A stretch of 44,138 nucleotides of DNA, from NCBI RefSeq assembly GCF_000350145.1, contig NZ_BAOL01000080.1:1-44138 (forward strand), read 5' to 3'. Source of the stretch: Ilumatobacter nonamiensis YM16-303 (GTDB taxonomy: Bacteria > Actinomycetota > Acidimicrobiia > Acidimicrobiales > Ilumatobacteraceae). The notes beneath the pieces are model-generated. The model saw only the letters and a program-made list of their open reading frames with translations, ran no database searches and had not been told where the DNA came from. Below, piece after piece: positions 15,953 through 23,816 of this stretch; position 1 is the first letter of the stretch; each line of letters begins with the position of its first letter. A program made the position numbers and the translations under genes.

Positions 15953-16723
15953 ATGACCGACACCGACCAGGGCAGCCGGATCGACGTCACGCTCGTCGCC
16001 GGCGGGATGTACCACGACATCGACTTCGCGCGGCTGCAACTGCTGACGCTGCTCGGCGAACACGAGGAGTTCCGCGTTCGGGTGCAGCCCGATTACGAGG
16101 ACACCGACGCGATCGCGGCCGGGTCGATCCTTGTCAGCTACACGTGCAACCTGCGGCCGACCGAGAGGGCGCAGCGAGCGATCCGCGAGTGGGTCGAAGG
16201 TGGCGGTCGCTGGGTCGCACTGCACGGCACGAACTCGGCACTCGACGTCGGAACGCCCAACGGGGTCGACTCTCCGCGCATCTTCCCGCTGTGGGCCGAC
16301 ACGCTCGGATCGCAGTTCGTCGCGCACCCGCCGATCATGCCGTACCTGGTGGAACGCTCGGTCGACGACCATTGGCTCGTCGCCGGGATCGAGCCGTTCG
16401 AAACCGACGACGAGCTGTACCTCTCCGAGCATGCCGACCGGAACGCGCTGGAGCCGTTGCTCCACACGAAGTGGCAGGGCGACGCCCGCGGGTTCGTCGA
16501 ACACGACTGGACCGACGGTCCGGAAGAGCACCTCGTGATGTATCTGCGACAGCTCGGCGAGGGTGCCGTACTCTACAACACGCTCGGCCACTGTCGCGGC
16601 CACTACGACATGGTCCCGGTCGTCGACTACTACCCCCAGATCGAGCGTGGATCGTGGGAGCAACCCGCCTATCACGAGCTTCTCCGCCGGTCGCTCCGGT
16701 GGGCTCGCGGCGAGTCCAGCTGA
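15953..16723 (+). CDS. ThuA-like (trehalose-utilisation-type, glutamine-amidotransferase-fold) protein
   Basis: Protein of 256 residues with the ThuA domain: VTLVAGGMYHDIDFARLQLL near the N-terminus, then SILVSYTCNLRPTERAQRAI, VEGGGRWVALHGTNSAL and, near the end, GEGAVLYNTLGHCRGHYDM. ThuA-fold proteins are linked to sugar catabolism (3-keto-glycosides, trehalose), and some act with dehydrogenases. The start at 15953 follows GAGGACGG. Its place after an SDR and a sugar importer fits a sugar-degradation role; the substrate is not known. The hydrophilic sequence shows no signal peptide. Confidence 0.85.
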   Translation: MTDTDQGSRIDVTLVAGGMYHDIDFARLQLLTLLGEHEEFRVRVQPDYEDTDAIAAGSILVSYTCNLRPTERAQRAIREWVEGGGRWVALHGTNSALDVGTPNGVDSPRIFPLWADTLGSQFVAHPPIMPYLVERSVDDHWLVAGIEPFETDDELYLSEHADRNALEPLLHTKWQGDARGFVEHDWTDGPEEHLVMYLRQLGEGAVLYNTLGHCRGHYDMVPVVDYYPQIERGSWEQPAYHELLRRSLRWARGESS

Positions 16724-16779
16724 TGGTCGCACCGCCCGACCGGTCCGGCGCGTTCGGACAGGTTGCGCGCGGGCGTGGC

Positions 16780-16785
16780 TACAGT
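16780..16785 (+). promoter_or_regulatory. -10-like element for the tetR gene
   Basis: TACAGT lies 10 bases before the ATG at 16796, with no Shine-Dalgarno in between, so the transcript leader would be only a few bases. The context GCTACAGTCC resembles the context CTACTGTCC at 17460-17468 before the DUF35 gene. Confidence 0.4.
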
Positions 16786-16795
16786 CCTGGACCAC

Positions 16796-17398
16796 ATGAC
16801 AACTTCCGCTGCACCTGACGACGGGCCGCCCGCGAGGATCGGGCGACCGCCCAAGGTCGATCGGGACGGCACGCCGACACGCGAGCGGTTGCTCCGCGCG
16901 GCGGCCGACGCGTGCGTCGAGTTCGGCTACGAAGGCGCCACGCTGTCCGACATCGCCCGCCGCGCCGAGGTGTCCACTCCCGCCATCTACAGCCACTTCT
17001 CCGGCAAGGCCGAACTCCTCGTCGAGGCGTGTCAGCGCGAGTTGAACACGATCAGCAGTAGCAAGCTCCGCGAGGTGGAGGGGCTCCGCGAACTGAGTCA
17101 GTTCTGGATCCAACCGGAGTTCGGCCGATCGAGGATCATCGTCGCCGAGATCCACTGCGCTGCGATTCGCCAACCCGACGTCGCCGAGTTGCTGGGCACG
17201 TGGCAGCAGTCGATCACGACCACGCTGGAGAACATGGCCGGACTGACGACCGCTCAAGCGCAGCAGTTGTTCCTGATCCTGATCGGTCTCGCGCACCTCG
17301 ATCAGGTGAAGGGGATCGACGTCTCCGCCGAGGCCACCGAAGCAGAGGTCTCCGCGGTGCTCGAGGGGTGGCTCGGCGATCGATATCTCGACCGCTGA
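16796..17398 (+). CDS. TetR/AcrR-family transcriptional regulator
   Basis: DNA-binding repressor of 200 residues. After a disordered, proline-rich stretch (IGRPPKVDR) the TetR N-terminal domain follows: TRERLLRAAADACVEFGYEG, then the helix-turn-helix ATLSDIARRAEVSTPAIYSHF. The C-terminal helical ligand-binding domain contains a Gln-rich part (LTTAQAQQLF). It lies between the ThuA-like gene and the DUF35-thiolase operon, both on the same strand. An operator-like dyad starts 75 bases after its stop, in front of the next operon. Related motifs upstream of other catabolic genes suggest it controls several units; CoA thioesters or fatty-acid-like ligands would be typical, but this is inference. 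Confidence 0.9.
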   Translation: MTTSAAPDDGPPARIGRPPKVDRDGTPTRERLLRAAADACVEFGYEGATLSDIARRAEVSTPAIYSHFSGKAELLVEACQRELNTISSSKLREVEGLRELSQFWIQPEFGRSRIIVAEIHCAAIRQPDVAELLGTWQQSITTTLENMAGLTTAQAQQLFLILIGLAHLDQVKGIDVSAEATEAEVSAVLEGWLGDRYLDR

Positions 17399-17460
17399 CG
17401 AGGGACGAGATCGTCGGCGAACACGGTTCGCCCGCTGGGAGATCGGCGACATCCGACTGC

Positions 17461-17492
17461 TACTGTCCGTTCCCGAACGACCATTCAGTTAG
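17461..17492 (+). promoter_or_regulatory. Promoter with operator-like site B for the DUF35-thiolase operon
   Basis: TACTGT (17461-17466) is a candidate -10; CCGAACGACCATT (17473-17485), identical to the core of site A, begins at the expected transcription start and runs on into CAGTTAG (17486-17492). The right half TTCAGTTA mirrors the left half TAACCGAA seen in site A. A TetR gene ends 75 bases upstream. Confidence 0.55.
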
Positions 17493-17538
17493 TGCACTCC
17501 GAGGGCATTTCGCTCCGGGCGCACATCGAGGGAGCCAC

Positions 17539-17982
17539 ATGACCACCACCGTTGCCGTCGCCGACGGCATCTTCGAGATCCGCGACGGAAAGCCCGTCCT
17601 GTTGGGGACCCGTTGCACGAACTGCGACAACCACATGTACCCCCGCCAGACCGGCTGCCCCCGGTGCCTGTTCAACGAGCAGGAGGACGTCGAACTCGCC
17701 ACCGAGGGCACGCTCTGGACGTGGACGGTGCAGGCGTTCCCGCCGAAGTCCCCGCCGTATCTCGGCCCGGTCGGTGACGACTTCGTCCCGTACGGCGTGG
17801 GGTACGTCGAACTTCCCGGACAACTCCGGGTCGAAGGACGACTCACGATCTCGGACCCCGACCAGCTGCAGATCGGCATGCCGATGGAGCTCGTGCTCGA
17901 TCCGCTGACCGTCGACGAGGACGGCAACCAGGTCGTCACCTACGCATTCGCACCCAAGAACGAGAACGGAGACCCGTCATGA
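17539..17982 (+). CDS. DUF35 OB-fold protein with zinc ribbon (thiolase/aldolase partner)
   Basis: Protein of 147 residues with a rubredoxin-like zinc ribbon, Cys26, Cys29, Cys40 and Cys43 (CTNC and CPRC), followed by a DUF35 OB fold (EGTLWTWTVQ, YGVGYVELPGQLRVEGRL). Such proteins bind thiolase-fold partners, and in steroid side-chain breakdown a DUF35 domain is required by the Ltp2 retro-aldolase. Here the partner is encoded directly downstream with an ATGA overlap. The ATG at 17539 follows GAGGGAG. It probably channels acyl-CoA to the partner; substrate unknown. Confidence 0.88.
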   Translation: MTTTVAVADGIFEIRDGKPVLLGTRCTNCDNHMYPRQTGCPRCLFNEQEDVELATEGTLWTWTVQAFPPKSPPYLGPVGDDFVPYGVGYVELPGQLRVEGRLTISDPDQLQIGMPMELVLDPLTVDEDGNQVVTYAFAPKNENGDPS

Positions 17983-19118
17983 GCGACGTCGCAATCGTCG
18001 GAATCGGAATGCACGAGTTCGGTCGCCACGACGGCATCTCGGGCATGGACCAGGGCGTCACCGCGGTGCGCCGCGCGCTCGCCGACTGTGGTCAGCAGTG
18101 GTCCGCCATGGAGTTCGCCGTCGGCGGCTCGATGGACGGAGGTGCCGCCGACACGATGGTCAGTCGGATCGGACTCACAGGCCTGCCGTTCACCAACGTC
18201 GTCAACGGCTGCGCCACGGGCGGAACCGCCCTCGCCCAAGCGGTCAACACGATCCAGTCCGGTGCCGGCGATCTCGGCATCGCGATCGGGTTCGACAAGC
18301 ACGAGAAGGGCGCGTTCCGGATCCGCGGCCCGCGCGGCAAGGACTGGTACGGCGGCTCCGGCCTCGCGCTCACCACGCAGTTCTTCGGCATGAAGATCAA
18401 CCGCTACATGCACCAGTACGGCATCACGCAGCCGACCTTGGCGAAGGTCGGGGCGAAGGCGTTCCGCAACGGTGCGTTGAACCCGATGGCGTGGCGCCGC
18501 AAGCCGCTCAGCGAGCAAGAGGTCGCCGAGTCGCTGATGCTCTCCTACCCCCTCACGCAGTACATGTTCTGCTCCCCCGGCGAAGGTGGCGTGGCGATGG
18601 TCCTGTGCCGCGCCGACAAGGCGAAGGAGTACACCGACCGCCCGATCTACCTCAAGGCCGCGGCCGTGCGGACCCGCAAGTTCGGTTCGTTCGAGGTCCT
18701 CGCCCCGTCGATCGCGATCGAGCACGATCCGGGCCCGACCGCCGCCGCGTCGAAGGCCGCGTTCGAGATGGCCGGGATCGGCCCGGAAGACGTCGATGTC
18801 GCCCAGTTGCAGGACACCGAAGCCGGTGCGGAGATCATGCACATGGCCGAGAACGGCTTCTGCGAGCACGGTGAGCAGGAGCAGATGCTCGCCAACGGCG
18901 AGACCGAGATCAACGGCCGCCTGCCGGTGAACACCGACGGCGGCTGCCTCGCGAACGGCGAGCCGATCGGCGCGTCCGGCCTGCGCCAGGTGTACGAGAA
19001 CGTGCTGCAGCTGCGCGGCGACGCCGGCGAGCGGCAGGTCCCGAACGACCCGAAGGTCGCCTACACCCACGTCTACGGTGCCCCTGGCATCAGCGGCGTC
19101 ACCATCCTTTCCCGCTAG
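17979..19118 (+). CDS. Thiolase-fold protein with altered catalytic motifs (SCP-x/Ltp2-like, putative C-C lyase)
   Basis: Thiolase superfamily protein of 379 residues. The N-terminal nucleophile region is kept: VNGCATGGTAL with Cys78. However the usual GHP-x-G motif is NGEPIGASG, with Glu328 where the catalytic His should be; the NxH-type region reads AQLQDTEAGAE; and the C-terminal Cys-Gly motif is replaced by YTHVYGAPG. It therefore probably does not carry out standard Claisen thiolysis. Thiolase-fold proteins paired with DUF35 proteins include the retro-aldolase Ltp2, so aldol cleavage of a hydroxyacyl-CoA is a fair alternative. It is translationally coupled to the DUF35 gene. An inverted repeat separates it from the dehydrogenase genes. 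Confidence 0.85.
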   Translation: MSDVAIVGIGMHEFGRHDGISGMDQGVTAVRRALADCGQQWSAMEFAVGGSMDGGAADTMVSRIGLTGLPFTNVVNGCATGGTALAQAVNTIQSGAGDLGIAIGFDKHEKGAFRIRGPRGKDWYGGSGLALTTQFFGMKINRYMHQYGITQPTLAKVGAKAFRNGALNPMAWRRKPLSEQEVAESLMLSYPLTQYMFCSPGEGGVAMVLCRADKAKEYTDRPIYLKAAAVRTRKFGSFEVLAPSIAIEHDPGPTAAASKAAFEMAGIGPEDVDVAQLQDTEAGAEIMHMAENGFCEHGEQEQMLANGETEINGRLPVNTDGGCLANGEPIGASGLRQVYENVLQLRGDAGERQVPNDPKVAYTHVYGAPGISGVTILSR

Positions 19119-19123
19119 CCATT

Positions 19124-19200
19124 CGGTGTCAGACACCCGATGGCACGGCTCGCGAACAGCGACCCTGCTCACCGACTCGACCATCGGGTGTCTGACACCG
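19124..19200. repeat. Inverted repeat with GGTGTC-A-GACACC palindromic arms
   Basis: The 20-base arm at 19124-19143 (CGGTGTCAGACACCCGATGG) recurs as its exact complement at 19181-19200, 37 bases apart. Each arm also holds the self-complementary core GGTGTC-W-GACACC. The same core occurs at 44114-44138. It begins 6 bases after the thiolase stop and ends 29 bases before the E1 alpha start, the usual place of intergenic palindromic (REP-like) elements; it could act as a terminator or processing site. Confidence 0.85.
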
Positions 19201-19229
19201 TTTGACCGACCCTGAACGACTGGACACAC

Positions 19230-20219
19230 ATGGAACTCTCGACCGACGTGTTGACGGACATGCACCGACGCATGGTGCGGATCCGTCTCTTCGAAGAAGC
19301 CGCCGGCAAACTCGCCGAGGCGGCGAAGCTCCCCGGCTTCCTCCACCTGTACGTCGGCCAGGAGGCCGTCGCCTCGGGAGTGTGCACGGCGCTCACCGAC
19401 CAGGACCAGATCACGTCGACGCACCGCGGTCACGGCCACCTCGTCGCCAAGGGCGGCGAGTTCAAGCCGATGATGGCCGAGCTGATGGGGAAGGCCACCG
19501 GCTACAACAAGGGCAAGGGCGGTTCGATGCACATCTCGAACCTCGATGTCGGGATGCTCGGCGCGAACGGCATCGTCGGTGCCGGTGCTCCGATCGCGGT
19601 CGGTGCCGGATTCGGGAACAAGCTGAAGGGCAACGGCAACGTCGCCGCCGCGTTCTTCGGTGACGGTTCCACCAACATCGGCGCGTTCCACGAAGCGGCC
19701 AACATGGCGTGCGCGTTGAAGCTCCCCGTCCTGTTCATCTGCGAGAACAACGAATACGGCGAGTTCACCGCCCGGGACAAGACCATGGCGATCACCGACA
19801 TCGTCGACCGCGCCGCCGGCTACGGGATGCCGGGCGTGATCGTCGACGGCATGGACGTCGTCGCGATCCACGAGGCAACCATCGAGGCGAAGAACCGTGC
19901 CGTGCGCGGCGAGGGCCCGTCACTGATCGAGGCCAAGACGTACCGCTTCTACAATCACCACGGCGTCCAGAACCTCGGGCTGAAGTACCGGACCGACGAC
20001 GAGGTCGCCGAGTGGAAGCAGCGCGATCCGATCTTCACCTTCGAAGACCGGATGATCGACGCCGGAACGGCAACCCGCGACGACTTCGACGGTGTGTGGG
20101 CCGAGCTCCGTGCCGACATCGACGAGGCAATCCAGTTCGCCGAGGACAGTCCCGTCCCCGACGTCGACCAGCTCCTGGTCGACGTGTACACCGAGATGCC
20201 GGCAGGAGCGACGTCATGA
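19230..20219 (+). CDS. 2-oxoacid/acetoin dehydrogenase E1 component, alpha subunit (AcoA-like)
   Basis: Thiamine-diphosphate-dependent subunit of 329 residues. HRGHGH (65-70) and GKGGSMH (95-101) are the substrate/TPP region, and the TPP motif runs from GDGSTN (144-149) to CENNEYGEF (171-179). Length and motifs match the alpha2-beta2 E1 type of pyruvate, branched-chain or acetoin dehydrogenases. With E1 beta, an AcoX-like protein and E2 downstream, the acetoin-type assignment is favoured: cleavage of acetoin or a related 2-ketone/2-oxoacid to acyl-CoA and aldehyde or CO2. The ATG at 19230 has a weak TGGA upstream. It lies on the same strand as the thiolase operon, after a palindromic repeat. 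Confidence 0.9.
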   Translation: MELSTDVLTDMHRRMVRIRLFEEAAGKLAEAAKLPGFLHLYVGQEAVASGVCTALTDQDQITSTHRGHGHLVAKGGEFKPMMAELMGKATGYNKGKGGSMHISNLDVGMLGANGIVGAGAPIAVGAGFGNKLKGNGNVAAAFFGDGSTNIGAFHEAANMACALKLPVLFICENNEYGEFTARDKTMAITDIVDRAAGYGMPGVIVDGMDVVAIHEATIEAKNRAVRGEGPSLIEAKTYRFYNHHGVQNLGLKYRTDDEVAEWKQRDPIFTFEDRMIDAGTATRDDFDGVWAELRADIDEAIQFAEDSPVPDVDQLLVDVYTEMPAGATS

Positions 20220-20298
20220 GCGTTCCCCGGCCACGCAGGCCGCTGTCGACCGCTCGCTCGCTGGCGCTCGCTCTCTCGCATTCGGAAAGGGGCTCAAA

Positions 20299-21288
20299 GT
20301 GAGTCGCAAGATCAGCTACGTCCAGGCGTTCAACGAAGCCGTCCGTCAAGAGATGCGCGCCGACGAGACGGTGTTCTGTGCCGGCGAGGACATCGGAGGA
20401 TTCGGCGGCGTGTTCCAGACCTACGCCGGCCTCCAGGAGGAGTTCGGCGAGGAACGCGTCGTCGACACGCCGATCAGCGAGCAGGCGATCATCGGCCTCG
20501 GCGTCGGTGCGGCCGCCACCGGATCGCGCCCGATCGTCGACATCATGTTCATGGACTTCATCTGCGTCGCGTTCGACCAGATCGTCAACCAGGCCGCGAA
20601 GATGAAGTACATGTTCGGCGGGTCGGCCACCGTCCCGCTCACGATCACCACCGGTGGCGGCGGTGGCCTGTCGGCGGCAGCACAGCACAGCCAGTCCCTC
20701 GAAGCGCTGATCTGCCACATCCCCGGACTCAAGGTCGTCCACCCGTCCAACCCGTACGACATGAAGGGGTTGATGACCGCCTGCATCCGCGAGGACAACC
20801 CGACGATCATGATCAAGCACAAGCGGTTGCTCGGCATGCAGGGCGAGGTCCCCGAAGAGCCGTACATGATCCCGCTCGGCACCGCGGCCACGCTGCGCGA
20901 AGGCGCCGACGTCACGGTCGTGGCATGGGGCCGCATGGTCAACGAGGCGTTCGACGTTGCCGAGAAGCTGGCCGAGGACGGCATCGACGTCGAAGTGATC
21001 GACCCGCGCACGCTCCAGCCACTGGACAGCGAGACGATCGTCGAGTCCGTCCGCAAGACGAACCGGGCCGTGATCGTGCACGAAGCGGTGCGCTTCGCCG
21101 GTCTGGGTGCCGAGGTCGCCGCCCAGATCCAGGAAGAGGCGTTCGACTACCTCGACGCACCCGTCGCCCGCGTCGCGGCTCCGTTCTCTCCGGTCCCGTT
21201 CACGCCTGCGCTCGAACAGCACTACCAGCCGTCCGCGGCACGGATCGAGCAGGCGATTCGGGACATCGTCGCCCGTCCCGGGGCCTGA
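20299..21288 (+). CDS. 2-oxoacid/acetoin dehydrogenase E1 component, beta subunit (AcoB-like)
   Basis: Transketolase-like beta subunit of 329 residues. It begins SRKISYVQAFNEAVRQEM from a GTG at 20299, behind GAAAGGGG; an in-frame ATG far upstream lies inside the E1 alpha gene and is rejected. Family motifs are GEDIGGFGGVF, RVVDTPISEQAIIGLGVGAA, DFICVAFDQIVNQAAKM and, in the C-terminal domain, VEVIDPRTLQPLD followed by VHEAVRFAGLGAEV. The gap of 79 bases from E1 alpha is wider than elsewhere in this operon and holds no obvious structure. Confidence 0.92.
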   Translation: MSRKISYVQAFNEAVRQEMRADETVFCAGEDIGGFGGVFQTYAGLQEEFGEERVVDTPISEQAIIGLGVGAAATGSRPIVDIMFMDFICVAFDQIVNQAAKMKYMFGGSATVPLTITTGGGGGLSAAAQHSQSLEALICHIPGLKVVHPSNPYDMKGLMTACIREDNPTIMIKHKRLLGMQGEVPEEPYMIPLGTAATLREGADVTVVAWGRMVNEAFDVAEKLAEDGIDVEVIDPRTLQPLDSETIVESVRKTNRAVIVHEAVRFAGLGAEVAAQIQEEAFDYLDAPVARVAAPFSPVPFTPALEQHYQPSAARIEQAIRDIVARPGA

Positions 21289-21292
21289 TCCG

Positions 21293-22369
21293 GTGCCGAC
21301 CGCTGCCGCCACCTCCAGGGGCCGAGCCCCGAGCGGCGACGCGGCAACGGTGGGCATCATCGTCAACCCCCACGCCGGGAAGGACATCCGTCGGCTCGTG
21401 TCCGCCGCTGGGCAGACCTCCGATGCGGTCAAGATCAGCATCATGCGACGCGTCGCCGCCGGCGCCATCGAGCAGGGTGCCGATCGCGTCCTGATGAGCA
21501 CCGACACGCATCACCTCGCGGAGCGTGCCGTCGAAGGGCTCGACGGGCCGATCGAATTCCTTGAGAGTCCGCAAACCGGTTCGCACCACGACACCGTCGC
21601 CGCGGCGCGATCCCTCTGGAAGCAGAACACACGAGCGGTCATCGCTCTGGGCGGCGACGGCACATGTCGTGACGTGGCAACCGGCTGGCCGGACGCTCCG
21701 CTGATCGCCATCTCGACGGGAACGAACAACGTGTTCCCCACGTCCGTCGACGGCACGACCGCCGGTGTCGCCGCGGCGCTCGTCGCCGCCGGAAGCGTGA
21801 AGTCGTCCGACGTCACCTCCAGGGCGAAGCGAGTGTCGTTGCAGATCGACGACCCGCAACGTGACACGCTCGTCCATGAGGAAGCCCTCGTCGAGGCAGC
21901 CCTGATCGACGCGACGTTCGTCGGTGCCCGTGCCGTTTCCGATCCTGCCTCGATCCGCTGGGTCGTCGCATGCATCGCCAGCCCATCGAGTACGGGACTC
22001 GCCGGCATCGCGGGCCGCGTTCACCCGCTCCGTCGAGATGATCCGGGTGGCGTTCTGATCCGCCTCGGTCCCGGGAGCCGCCGCGTTCGGGTTCCGTTGT
22101 CACCGGGGTCGTTCTCGACGCTCGACATCGCCTCGGTGGAGCCGCTCCGCGACGGCGACACGGTCGTCCTCACGGGCCGCGGCGTCTTGGCATACGACGG
22201 CGAACGGAACACTCCGGTATCAGCCGGGGCCACCATCTCCGTCTCGGTCAGCCGGACCGGCCCCCACATGATCGATGTCGACGAGGTGCTGCGACTCGCG
22301 GCACTCGATCGACGCTTCGACGTCTGCGCAGCAGACCACCCCTCACGAAAGGACACCCATGGCGACTGA
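21293..22369 (+). CDS. acoX: AcoX-like ATP-NAD kinase-fold protein of acetoin catabolism
   Basis: Protein of 358 residues with the diacylglycerol/NAD-kinase fold: GIIVNPHAGKDIRR at residues 21-34, glycine-rich LGGDGTCRD (119-127) and the second motif STGTNNVFP (141-149). AcoX proteins of acetoin operons have this architecture and an unsettled biochemical role. The gene sits between E1 beta (4 bases upstream) and E2 (overlap of 11 bases), which supports this identification over a housekeeping NAD kinase. The GTG start at 21293 is used. It may phosphorylate or sense a cofactor for the complex. Confidence 0.82.
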   Translation: MPTAAATSRGRAPSGDAATVGIIVNPHAGKDIRRLVSAAGQTSDAVKISIMRRVAAGAIEQGADRVLMSTDTHHLAERAVEGLDGPIEFLESPQTGSHHDTVAAARSLWKQNTRAVIALGGDGTCRDVATGWPDAPLIAISTGTNNVFPTSVDGTTAGVAAALVAAGSVKSSDVTSRAKRVSLQIDDPQRDTLVHEEALVEAALIDATFVGARAVSDPASIRWVVACIASPSSTGLAGIAGRVHPLRRDDPGGVLIRLGPGSRRVRVPLSPGSFSTLDIASVEPLRDGDTVVLTGRGVLAYDGERNTPVSAGATISVSVSRTGPHMIDVDEVLRLAALDRRFDVCAADHPSRKDTHGD

Positions 22370-23795
22370 GTTCCTCATGCCGAAGCTCGGACTCACGATG
22401 GAGGAGGCCACCATCGCGGAGTGGCTGATCGCCGATGGCGAGCAGGTCGAACCCGGTGCCGCGGTGCTGCGGATCGAGACCGACAAGACCGAGACCGACG
22501 TGGAGGCGCCCTCGAGCGGACGGCTCCACATCGCTGCCGACGTCGGCGACACGTTTGCGTGCGGAGAGCGGATCGGCTGGTTCCTCGACGATGGCGAGGC
22601 GCCGCCGACGGGTACCGCGCCCGCCGGTACCGCGTCCGCTCCACCCGCCACCGTGGCCGAAGCACCGTCGACTCCCGACATGGGGGCGACGGCGGTGTCG
22701 AGTGTCCAGTCGGAAGCGGGAGGACGAATCATCGCGTCGCCGCTCGCGAAGCGCGTCGCGAAGGAACGAGGAATCGACCTGCGCAACGTGCGCGGCACCG
22801 GACCCGGTGGCCGAATCGTGAACGCCGATCTCGACGGGGTGGAGGCCACTCCGACGCTCGCGGCCCCACCGGCCGCGGCGCGACCCGCCGCACGGGGCGG
22901 TCAGGTCGCGGCGACCGCGGCGGCGCGTCAGCTCGCCGATCTGCTCGGTGTCGATCTCTCCGCCGTTCCGGCCGATCCCGTCGACGGCCGCGTCTCACGC
23001 GATGGCGTGGCTCGGTTCGTGCGCTCGCTGATCGGAACGTCACCCGGAACAGGCATGCCCCCGCAAGCGGCGACGTCGGTCCCTGCACTCGCTCCCGCGA
23101 TGCAGGAGCCGACATCGGTCACCAAGCTGAGTGGGATGCGCGGCACGATCGCCAAGCGCATGCACGAATCGCTCGACCAGATGGCGCAGCTGTCGCTGTT
23201 CATGGACGCCGACCTCGATGCGATCGTCGCCGACCGCGCGCGCCGCAAGGCCGACGGTGCCGCACCGAGCTACACCGACTACGTGATCGCCGCCGCGGCA
23301 CGAGCCCTGCGTGCTCATCCCCACGTCAACTCCCAGATCACGGACGACGGCATCGCCCTCCTCCCCGACGTCCACGTCGGCATGGCCGTGGCACTCGACG
23401 GCGGGTTGATCGTGCCGGTCATCCGCGACACCGCTGACCGCGATCTCTCCTCTCTGGCGGCGGAATCGTCACGACTCGCGGAAGCGGCACGGTCCGGATC
23501 TCTCGGGCTCCCCGACCTGGAGGGCGGGACGTTCTCGGTCAGCACCCTCGGGATGTTCGGAGTCGACGGCTTCACCCCCGTCATCAACCCACCGAACACG
23601 GCGATCCTCGGAGTCGGCCGCCTTCGGGACGACCTGGTGCTCGACGACGATGGCAACGTCACGTCGATCAAGCGGCTCACGCTCAGCCTCACCTGGGACC
23701 ATCGAGCCTTCGACGGAGCGCCCGCCGCGGAGTTCTGCCGCGCGATCGTCGACCTCCTCGGTGACCCGGCCGCCCTCGACACCCCCGCCGACTGA
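22359..23795 (+). CDS. Dihydrolipoamide acyltransferase (E2) with two E3-binding-type domains
   Basis: Core acyltransferase of the dehydrogenase complex, 478 residues. The lipoyl domain (1-78) carries Lys43 in ETDKTETDV. After a Pro/Ala linker a peripheral-subunit-binding domain spans about 124-160 (ASPLAKRVAKERGIDL, GTGPGGRI). A second, more diverged copy spans about 184-222 (ATAAARQLADLLGVDLSAV, DGRVSRDGV). The catalytic domain (253-478) ends with DHRAFDGAPAAEF, holding the active His. The ATG lies behind GAAAGGAC inside the end of acoX. No E3 gene is present in the window, so E3 is shared or encoded elsewhere. Confidence 0.93.
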   Translation: MATEFLMPKLGLTMEEATIAEWLIADGEQVEPGAAVLRIETDKTETDVEAPSSGRLHIAADVGDTFACGERIGWFLDDGEAPPTGTAPAGTASAPPATVAEAPSTPDMGATAVSSVQSEAGGRIIASPLAKRVAKERGIDLRNVRGTGPGGRIVNADLDGVEATPTLAAPPAAARPAARGGQVAATAAARQLADLLGVDLSAVPADPVDGRVSRDGVARFVRSLIGTSPGTGMPPQAATSVPALAPAMQEPTSVTKLSGMRGTIAKRMHESLDQMAQLSLFMDADLDAIVADRARRKADGAAPSYTDYVIAAAARALRAHPHVNSQITDDGIALLPDVHVGMAVALDGGLIVPVIRDTADRDLSSLAAESSRLAEAARSGSLGLPDLEGGTFSVSTLGMFGVDGFTPVINPPNTAILGVGRLRDDLVLDDDGNVTSIKRLTLSLTWDHRAFDGAPAAEFCRAIVDLLGDPAALDTPAD

Positions 23796-23816
23796 GCCGC
23801 CGATCGGAGCATGCAG

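Noticed and set aside
17940-19871. Minus-strand frame of 643 codons opposite the thiolase and E1 alpha genes
   Set aside because: Continuous only because of GC-biased codon use in the two real genes; composition is shadow-like.
20220-20298. Possible small gene or RNA in the 79-base gap between E1 alpha and E1 beta
   Set aside because: CTCG-rich repeats are seen but no stable stem, start or promoter stands out.
20035-21507. Minus-strand frame of 490 codons opposite E1 beta
   Set aside because: Antisense of a gene with full transketolase motifs.
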